A stretch of 64,000 bases of DNA from Sipunculus nudus (Eukaryota; Annelida; Sipuncula; Golfingiida; Sipunculidae): assembly GCA_026874595.1 (NCBI GenBank), contig CM049316.1, forward strand, positions 55,187,676 through 55,251,675, given 5' to 3'. Below the pieces are notes generated by a model. It had not been told where the DNA came from. It made no database searches and worked only from the letters and a program-made list of their open reading frames with translations. The translations under genes were made by a program, and so were the position numbers. This document shows positions 55,925 through 64,000 of this stretch, piece after piece. Every line of letters starts with the position of its first letter. Position 1 is the first letter of the stretch.

Positions 55925-57893
55925 ATTTTATCTGGAAGAAAAATGTTTTAATTGTGCAAACAGAATATTTTAATTTCACTAATTTCACCATATAATGTTC
56001 CTGCTTTATCGGGATGGCAAAGGAAGTGCATGTATATTAGAAACTGTAACACTTGAAATGGGCTCGATTCACTTTTAAGAAGCTACATTACATATATATT
56101 ATTTTTTTTAAATAACTATTTTAAGAAATGTTTGAAGTTAGAATTTATTATTTAAAGTAGCGATGCAGTTGGCATCTGGTGATATAACTGACCATACAGT
56201 ATTTATTTACATAAGACAAATTCACATCATAAATAATTTTATGATTTAGAGACCCTTCAACAGCTTTCTGAAATCCACATGTAACATTAATGCTCCTACT
56301 CACTGGTAGCACTTCAGATATTCAAAGAAAATTCAATATAGACAGGAGCATATGCCTTAATTCACCTTCTTCATTCTATGTGTGCTCTTTTGTTCCCAAC
56401 ACGAGCAATCATGGACAGAATCTCATAAAATTTTCATTGCAATGCAGGAATAGGCCAATGAAAAATTGTTAGATATTGGTGTGATCCTTATGCATAAATG
56501 GACCTGGGATTATTGGCCGAATTAGTGAATGCATACAGTTTTTGGAGCATCCCACTGTAGGGCTCTCCCCATATGGCAGAGAGAATCTGCATTCCTTAGG
56601 ATGCAGATTTCTATTTTTTTTCCCTTGGACTTGGTTATCCAATTAAAATATGCAACATCCACTTTACTGCATCCACCAGGAGGCTATGCATTAATCCCCT
56701 TTTGTATAGGTCTGTTCACAACAACTCACACTATCATGAATAAAATCTCATGAAATTTGCAGGTGTGGATCCGGTGCATGATGCAGATTCAGAAAAGTCA
56801 TCAATTCATGGAATGTACACAAATGTATTTGTTCACTTGTACACAAATGACCCTAAATTAATTCAACAAGGCTGAATGGCTTGATCCTTTTGTTATATGG
56901 TGAAACTTAATTTAACTTCTAAAATAATTGGAGAAGGGCTCAATAATTAAAATCATACACATGGCGAAGGCTTGCATTCCTTAGAATGCAGATTTCTAGT
57001 TACTGATCTTGTCTGAAAATCTGAGGGACCAAATTTAAAATTACAAGTCGTTTTAAATGCCAGATTAATCAACTGATTTTTAACATGTTACAGGTGAACA
57101 TGACATATGCGTACAATAATTATTCATAGCAGCTGATCCTAAATGGTCCAAGCCCTGATCCATGTAATGGCCTTCTAGCGATAATAAGGGAAAATGGTGC
57201 ACTGTAGGGGGTACGGACTAAAATCCGAATGTCGAGAGTCAGATATTGGATGCCAAGTTTAATGCCAAGGCGGACTTCAATCTCGGATGCCTTACTATAT
57301 TCCAGAGGTATCAGAACATATATGAGTATTTGCAGCATAAGATACTAGTATACTTTACTTATGAATGTGTATTAACTTGCTTTCACATGTATTCAAACCA
57401 ATATTTTGCGTGCAACTCACCATTTATATATACAATAAAACAGATTTTATATTATATTATTTTATTATCAATATTATATTATATAATTTGTGTAATTTTA
57501 ATGTATATAAGTGAATATCATATTTTGAATATTTTTTAACGTTCTATGATAAGTATTTGTGAGATATTCTCGGCCAACGATAAATAAATTTTAAATCGTA
57601 GATAATAAGATATTTTTATCATTCTTATTTTTTCCCTGACACCCAGAAATGTGACTCCTATTTGAGATAACCCTTTTTTTAGAATTGTTAATTTTAATAA
57701 AAACGTATATATAGTATACGGTGCTATTTAAAAATGTATAAAAGAACCTTATTTTTACCCAAGATATATTTCAGAGATGCGAGGACTTAACTGAAAGGTT
57801 CCAGTTAAATGTTCGACTTATTTCTTAAATATAATAACAGAGAAATTACAACAGTGGCGTCAATTTTTCTTCCAGGGTGGGGGGGGGGGGGTC

Positions 57894-57900
<7 letters not shown>

Positions 57901-57942
<42 letters not shown>

Positions 57943-57952
57943 ACACACACAC
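57901..57952. repeat. CA microsatellite
   Basis: About 52 bp of CA with one interruption, preceded by a poly-G run. Confidence 0.97.
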
Positions 57953-57996
57953 ATGTATATATACCTTTTTCAGCGTCTCTGTTTGACATAGTCAAC

Positions 57997-58002
<6 letters not shown>

Positions 58003-58078
<76 letters not shown>
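58003..58078. repeat. TA microsatellite
   Basis: About 76 bp of TA. Confidence 0.97.
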
Positions 58079-58079
<1 letters not shown>

Positions 58080-58095
58080 TGAGTATATATATATA

Positions 58096-58862
58096 CAGTA
58101 GAGCGCCGTATTTCCGAATGCCGAATTTCCGAAAATTCGTTTTTCCGAAAATAAAAATGGAGAACCGAAAATTTATTCGTATTTCCGGAATATATTTCAA
58201 GTATGTCAAAACCAAAAATGAGTATTGTAATTACGAGTCACAAGGCTCCAGTCATGTGTTAGGCCGAGTGACCCTAATTAATTAATTCTGGGCCGATTTC
58301 GTCGCCGCTGCAAAGGTGTGAAAACTACCACTAGCCCCGCAACGCTCGGCCCCCTGTACCCCCAGCAAGCGACTGAGCAGTTTATCCAAGAGCACTTGTG
58401 TGTTATCAACCACATCTCGTTTGTACACAAGCAAGAATAGTTCGTCGGCTTGGGACAGGATGTCATGCCAAATAACTGAGCAGTTTACTCGCATGAGCAT
58501 TGGTGAGGTATTATTCATTAAACGTTTGTGCTCGAACAGCTTTTAAATGTCCCAGTCTTCAATTACGTAGATCGTTAAGAAACACAGTGTTCCTTGGCGA
58601 TGTCATTTGACCTTTGCCTTTAGTGAATTTGATGAAAAAAAGAGCATGCACGTTTCCTTAAAGCAGGTTAGACTGATCTTTGCCAATTATGCTCAGCAAT
58701 AATCCAATATCTTTTATACGCCAGGTCGTCAATTACGAATATCGATAAGAAACACCATGTTCCTCGGGTAAAATGGCAATAAGTTAATCATTGACTGTCG
58801 TACTTACTTGCCGCTAGACCCTTGTCCGCATTTCCGAATGTTCGATTTTACGAACAAAAAGC
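58096..58862. mobile_element. Tigger/pogo-like DNA element, 3'-truncated (copy 2)
   Basis: Starts CAGTAGAGCGCCGTATTTCC immediately after a TA in the microsatellite and follows copy 1 throughout. It stops after CGAACAAAAAGC, so the right terminal inverted repeat is missing. Confidence 0.82.
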
Positions 58863-59530
58863 TTGATTACATTGACCATCCCCCCTTTCCAGAAAGTGGA
58901 GGGTATATATAGCCCCATCCCCCTATATTGACGCCCCTGAATGACAGTATCTTTGTAGTGGAAATTAAAAACTATTTACAAAACCAATTAACAGTGCCTC
59001 GATTTTGTGCTGTGTTATATTATGGATAAAAGGGAAAAAATCACAATTTCATAATTTTTAAATTAGCCTTAAAGCAAAGAACATGTTAATTGAATGTATT
59101 TAAAATATGAAAATTTACTTAGCTGGGGTATTAAATATGTATCAATCAATAACTTTAATTTATTATCAACGATTTGAACATATTTTCGTTGTTTGTCTTT
59201 GAGTGTCTCACACATAACGAAAATTAATTAAGCATTTCTGAAATACGCATAATTTTATCGTTAAAATCGAGAGAAAAGTACTTTCACATAAAATGAAATT
59301 TGATATTGCACTAAAAACACAAACATGTTCTTATACCCATGTTCGGTGTGTTAAATTATCAATTTAAGGCATTTAAGATTGATGTTCTGGTGGTCATGGG
59401 ACTTGGTACGCTCTGAACACAGCGCGTGGCCTCCCGGCACAGTGACCTTCCACTCACACGCTGTGAGAAATAGCAGGATTCTTGAGGTTTGGCAACACCC
59501 AGTCTGTTTGCGCTGAAAAAAAAGTAAAAT

Positions 59531-59590
59531 CTGATTGGCTCTGCGTTTAAAAAAATCTGCAGAACTGGTAGAAGAAATCTGATTGGCTTA
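59531..59590. promoter_or_regulatory. Paired CCAAT (ATTGG) boxes
   Basis: Two copies of CTGATTGGCT, with ATTGG at 59534 and 59582, 48 bp apart, in a GC-richer stretch between the divergent KDM8 and NEK11 genes. They resemble NF-Y sites. Function is inferred only. Confidence 0.4.
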
Positions 59591-60317
59591 GCGCGCGTGT
59601 AAACAAACATAGCTATGCAGGGCAAGCTCGTGTTGCACGCAATACAGGAAATATGCAGGCAGTGGAGTACAACTGTCCTCAGGCAAGTCAGTATACAGGC
59701 TGTGTCGAAAGCTGACGATTGCATTGTTTGCATTCCAATTGGGTGAAAAAGTGTAAATTGACCGGTACCTCGAAGAACATCGTTTTGTGCTGGTTATACC
59801 TGCAGTGTGTTTGGTTAAATATAACGCAGGGGGAATTCCACAGAGACAGCACCACCTAGTGGCCAAACCTGACCGGCAACCGCGGTTTAATGCAGCGGTT
59901 AGTGTAGCGAATAGTTGAGCGTAGCGTAGTCGCTGCGCGCTGCTTATGGAACGAAGGCACTTGGCATACGACATTCGACGTTAACGTATTAGCCCATACC
60001 ATCGTAGACTGATTCTCCTTTCTTTAAAAAATTAGTTTAAAATAGGGCAGGGACTAGTCTATATAAAAACAGCCAATGCTTCGCGGAAAATGCCGATGTT
60101 AGGGAACATTCTCCAGCAGACATTGAACCTCGCTTATGCTATAACCTTAATTCAAATTATCAAAATTATATAATCAATTGTGCAATTTTTGTCAAGATAA
60201 TAAAAATAAGATTTCTTTCATCTTAAAGGAACAATTATGCGTAAATATGTCGCCAAAAAGGCTGATAATTTTAACTGTGATATTGACTAACTTGGAGAGT
60301 GGAAATCTTAACTAACA

Positions 60318-60343
60318 TGCGCAGGCGCGTCCCCCTACTTCCG
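60318..60343. promoter_or_regulatory. NRF1-like and ETS-like sites, presumed NEK11 (possibly bidirectional) promoter
   Basis: TGCGCAGGCGCG (60318-60329) matches the NRF1 consensus apart from one position. ACTTCCG at 60337-60343 is an ETS core. They lie about 430 bp before the NEK11 ATG. A donor-like CAG|GTACGG near 60520 and an acceptor TTTTCAG near 60685 suggest a short 5'UTR intron. Confidence 0.45.
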
Positions 60344-60752
60344 TGGTTCTCTAGGGCGACTTGTAAACTATCGCCACCAACCTGGCTTACACCTGTGTGG
60401 AAGCCACATTCACAGCTTACCTTAAGCACTGATGCTTGTCAATGCTGCAGCCGATGACAAAGGCTGAGTTCTGTCGACATTATTTGCAAACAGCACACGA
60501 AATCAAGTGGACAGTGCAGGTACGGTCAGTGATAATTTCATGCCTGGGCACGGTGTGAAAACATCCGTTTTCTTCTTGTCAGAGTTCCAATGTTTTGACA
60601 TGTATTTGTTGATTGATGGACAGATGCAGTAGTCAGTTCAACGCCAGGAGCCAGGAATGATTGCGGTGTTACCGATGATTTTCAGGGCTGTATTTTAATC
60701 AAACCATCTCGAAGCAATCCAGGAAGTTATTTTGCACAATTTTACGGGCGCA

Positions 60753-60907
60753 ATGCCACTGCCCAAAGAACTCCCCCGTGCTTTGTCGGCTAAGGCAAAA
60801 AGGGTCTTGGCTAACCGGTATGAAGTTAATAAGAAGTTAGGCAGTGGAAATTTTGGGACTGCTTGGCTTGTTACTGATAGAAAGACAACTGATGAAAAGG
60901 ATAAATC
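60753..60907 (+). CDS. NEK11: NEK11 first coding exon
   Basis: The ATG at 60753 begins MPLPKELPRALSAKAKRVLA, followed by the Gly-rich loop. Donor AAATC|GTAAGT, phase 2. Fewer than 60 codons. Confidence 0.88.
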
Positions 60908-63212
60908 GTAAGTATTACTATGATAATCTTGAAACCACACCGCTGGTCATTCAACTTTTTGTTTAATCACTATTTTTTAACATGTTTTTTAGAGTGGCTT
61001 TATTTTTTCAAAGGCATAAAATGTCATTGATTGTCTGCTAAAGTATTGTGTATTACCCGAACTAGATGCATTTTATGAGCTGGCTACAGCGACATACAGA
61101 TAAACTTAATAATGTTTTACATATTAATAAATAAAATAATGCTTCAAATGATAATTGACAAAATGCTTGAGAGTTAATTATAAATGCCTTTATGTTTTGA
61201 AATAAGTTATTACAAGGGTTGGGGTAATTGTAATGTGTAATTGTAATTACCTGTAATTAATTACAATTTTTCAAGTAATTGAATGTAATTTGTAATTGAA
61301 CAAAATTCAATTACTTGTAATTGTAATGATTATGAGGGTAAAAATTGATGTAATTTCAATTACATTCCAATTACTTTCCAAATTCATGACAGAGCACCAA
61401 ACCTTATACCTCATTCCTTTGCACTGTTTATCAAAACACTCTTGGGTAAGGATTGTAAGCTAGGATTATTGAATAAATAGTACCCATGCATGTAATAAAC
61501 ATGGTAATTTATTAGTATGCCTTAAAAGATATACTGGCCTTTTTATTTTGCAAATGCCTCCACTGCAATGTAGATGAAGTAACAAGCTTCCATAATGTAC
61601 ACCTATCCAGAGCTTCACTACAGCAAGTGTGGGCTTGCTACATTTCACACTTTCACTGAAATGGAGGCTGGAACATACTCATACTGATCTGGTTACATCA
61701 GTGTTATCTGCTAAATTGCTTACACTGATAGAGTCACAGGAACAAAGAGGCTAATGATCTAGGAAGGCTGATATCAGAATTACCTCAAGTCAATGGCCCA
61801 TGAAGTAAATAGAGATAGGCATCAAGATAGCAGGGCTGTCTCAGTTGGCTGGCTCTAACATTTGAACAGGCTCCACTGTTTCCTGTGCCCAGAGACTCTG
61901 GGCATTGTATACTGATTTGACTATCTGTCATACATAATTAAGATGCTAACCATGGTGAATACACTGGATTTTCATTACCTTTTCATATAAATAATTTCAT
62001 TACATGAAATTGTTATATATTATATAATCAGGATGAATATATTTAAATGAATTATTCACATGAAATGTTTGCTTGAATGGGTTTAGTGAAATTACAATGT
62101 ATTTAAATTCCAGTATTTATGACATAACTTTAATCAGCATTGATAGTTAAGAAATTAGGATTTATGAGTTGATCTTTGTTGGATTACTGTAAAGGATTCA
62201 GGTAGCCGCTTAAAAGGTTTTTACATCATCAAAGGTTTGAACCAACAAATATTTACATTTGCTCTAATTGGCACATGCCAGTGTTCAAGAAGCAAGACAT
62301 TTTGTCCAATGAAGGATAATATGTGATAAAAGAATATTAGATGAAATATTTTAGCACAAATGACTTCAAGATAATATGTTTGAAATATAGTTTATCCATA
62401 TGTGCTCTCAGATATTTCTGTTTTGTGGCAAAACACTAATTCAGCAAATATTTCAATGCCTGATACTAAAAAGAATACATGCAGTGTCCATATATGATGA
62501 TTTCAGCCAGTTTTTGCCTTTCCATAAGAGAATAGTGTAGATTTGAACATGATGCAATGATATATTAGCATTAGTATAGGTTTTGTGCACTTTAATATAT
62601 GACACCAGACTGAATATGTTTTGTTTGCAGTTTTTCCTTTTATAAATTTAATCAGTTGGCCTTTCTACCATGAATGATACTTTACATGAACCATGCCACT
62701 GTATATTATATTTTTTTTAGAAAGTAATTGAAAGTACTTGATTACTTTTCAAAAGTTATTGTAATTTAATCATTACTTTATTAAATTAAAGTAATTTGTA
62801 ATTGTAATTGGGATTTTTAAGTAATTGTAATTGTAATGATTACTTTTCAATGTAATTGGCCCCAACCCTGGTTATTACAGTTACAGCATAGGTGATCATC
62901 AAATATAGTAAGCATTTTATATGTTAAATGTCATTAACTTTTAAAATTATGATATGTCATTCTGATTTTTTTTTTAGAAAATCATTATTTGTGATGTTCT
63001 ATTTGACATATATTATGATAATGTGTCTTTTCATATATTTTAACAGTAAAGTGTTGAAGGAGATCTCAGTTGGAGATCTGCAGCCAGATGAGACTGTTGA
63101 TGCCATGCATGAAGCCAACCTGCTGCGGCACTTAGATCACCCTGGTATCGTTAGATTCCATGACAGTTTCATTGATGGCGAACACTTTTGTATTATCACA
63201 GAATTTTGTGAG
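60753..63212 (+). CDS. NEK11: NEK11-like serine/threonine kinase, 5' part (first two coding exons)
   Basis: Exons 60753-60907 and 63047-63212 join in phase (TC|T = Ser) to give about 107 residues: a short N-terminus, the Gly-rich loop KLGSGNFGTAWLV (about 31-43), and KVLKEISVGDLQPDETVDA with the conserved VAIK-type Lys. Then come the alpha-C Glu (HEANLLRHLDHPGIVRFHDS) and the hinge region CIITEFCE. This is closer to NEK11 (KVLKEISVGEL..., CIITEYCE) than to other NIMA kinases as I recall them. Known role: a NIMA-related kinase acting in the DNA-damage G2/M checkpoint and S-phase control. The rest of the kinase lies beyond the window; no further exon is visible in 63213-64000. Confidence 0.9.
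60908..63046 (+). other. NEK11 intron 1
   Basis: 2.1 kb, of which 1.66 kb is a single hAT-like insertion (61214-62870). Confidence 0.85.
61214..62870. mobile_element. hAT-like non-autonomous DNA element with 8-bp target duplication
   Basis: Flanked by GTTATTAC at 61206-61213 and 62871-62878. The ends are inverted: AAGGGTTGGGGTAATTGTAA on the left, and GGCCCCAACCCTG on the right, whose reverse complement begins CAGGGTTGGGGCC. Subterminal regions are packed with GTAATTGTAATTAC-type motifs in both orientations. No transposase frame. An 8-bp duplication with CAGGG-type ends is the hAT hallmark. Confidence 0.88.
63047..63212 (+). CDS. NEK11: NEK11 second coding exon
   Basis: Acceptor TTTTAACAG|T and donor GAG|GTAATT, phase 2 in and phase 0 out. 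Encodes the small-lobe beta3, alpha-C and hinge sequence. Confidence 0.9.
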
Positions 63213-64000
63213 GTAATTTCATTTAAAATAAGAAAATAAATTCTAACATGACTGCATTATCTAATCTTAACTTTCAGTGATGGTGTTTAAACCCACTGTA
63301 TATCTATACAGTGAGTCAACAGACTCAACTTACCTGCAAGCAAAGGGCAAGATCTTTACACAAATGTTATACTTAGTTTATTATTAATGTCATGTGAAAA
63401 AAAACCAGGTTTTTTACATCCTTATGTAAAAAAAATAAAATAATGTTAGTTGGATTTCTGACATGAATGAGTGCAAGCAAATAATATCTAGTTATGAACA
63501 ATAGGATATCTTAATATGACACTAATAATCTAAATGGACAATATGCTTGACAATTAGCAAGTTCCTCCGGGTTAATGTATCCGTGTTGCCAGCAACCATT
63601 ACCTGGTACGTTGCAGACCCCGTGCATGCAGAATGAGGAACAGTCACTCTGTCTCCTTTGTTCGTGCTGGTGGTTAAGTTCTCAACAGGATTTATCTTCA
63701 AGTATTTACTCATGTAGGCTACCTGCATGTTAACTTGGGCAGCTTAATTGTCAACTACTAAAGAGGGAACTAGCAGGAGTCCAGTGTAGGATGTGAAGAA
63801 AGATGCCTGAATAACTCTGATGGAGTCTTCTCGTGTCAGGCTGTTATGACTGGCTGGTGGTCCAGTGGTAGCCCCATTGTTGTTTCTTGTTTAAAAACAT
63901 CCCTAACCAGTGTTGAATGGAATAGTAAATCCATCTTCTTGACCATACCTGTGAGAAACCAACTGGAGGCAAGAAAGCTTTCAATGTTTTATCATAGGGC
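63213..64000 (+). other. NEK11 intron 2, to window edge
   Basis: No further kinase exon is visible, and nothing else recognised. Confidence 0.6.

Larger units (their letters stand above)
55932..60752. other. Interval between KDM8 and NEK11
   Basis: It includes the probable KDM8 5'UTR intron, dispersed fragments near 56529-56615 and 56960-57000, a CA microsatellite, a TA microsatellite, the second Tigger/pogo-like copy, a GC-richer CCAAT-box region (59.4-60.0 kb), and the presumed NEK11 promoter. No further gene was supported; frames at 59359-59974 on the minus strand have no family likeness. Confidence 0.5.

Noticed and set aside
59359-59974. Minus-strand frames of 124 and 128 codons between KDM8 and NEK11
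   Set aside because: They overlap each other in different frames, have no family likeness, and lie in the promoter-like region.
60695-60940. Minus-strand frame over NEK11 exon 1
   Set aside because: The plus strand gives the kinase Gly-rich loop with correct splice borders.
1-64000. tRNA, rRNA or snRNA genes
   Set aside because: I looked for B-box-like GGTTCGAATCC and related motifs and saw none that could be supported. Reading by eye cannot exclude them; a covariance-model scan would settle it.

Overview
This is nuclear DNA from an animal. Coding exons are short, bounded by GT-AG introns, and separated by AT-rich non-coding sequence full of TA microsatellites and several families of interspersed DNA. 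The gene content (a SLC9-type antiporter, KDM8, NEK11) is metazoan. The repeat style (GTCCGTC-tailed elements, hAT-like, Tigger/pogo-like and DIRS/Ngaro-like elements) suggests a marine invertebrate, possibly a mollusc or other lophotrochozoan, but the sequence alone does not fix the phylum.

Four genes can be supported. (1) 2223-24013, plus strand: a multi-exon, divergent CPA1/SLC9-type Na+/H+ exchanger-like membrane protein. Ten exons are located, mostly phase-compatible, and one small exon appears to be missing between 20866 and 22296. (2) 44092-47345, plus strand: a five-exon gene for a 172-residue, single-pass membrane protein with Sel1-like repeats. (3) 54578-55924, minus strand: KDM8 (JMJD5), a JmjC dioxygenase whose whole coding sequence is one exon behind a probable 5'UTR intron. 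(4) 60753 onward, plus strand: the first two coding exons of NEK11, which runs off the right edge. KDM8 and NEK11 are head to head, with an NRF1/ETS-like site and CCAAT boxes between them.

The rest is mostly repeats. 7.8-10.7 kb holds a dispersed repeat interrupted by a decayed DIRS/Ngaro-type tyrosine-recombinase retrotransposon. 12.8-13.6 kb and 58.1-58.9 kb hold two copies of a Tigger/pogo-like element. 16.1-17.3 kb, 31.0-32.3 kb and 34.5-35.2 kb hold three copies of an element built on a 12-bp palindrome (GGTGGCGCCACC) whose spacing alternates 149/129 bp with almost no length variation. 29.7-35.2 kb is a nested mosaic containing a large inverted duplication. 40.7-42.8 kb has arrays of a palindrome spaced at 21 bp. 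61.2-62.9 kb in NEK11 intron 1 is a 1.66 kb hAT-like element with a clear 8-bp target duplication.

The genes show no operon-like relationship. The strongest oddities are the antiporter homologue that seems to lack the membrane Asn-Asp pair of its family, and the rigid palindrome phasing of the repeat family.
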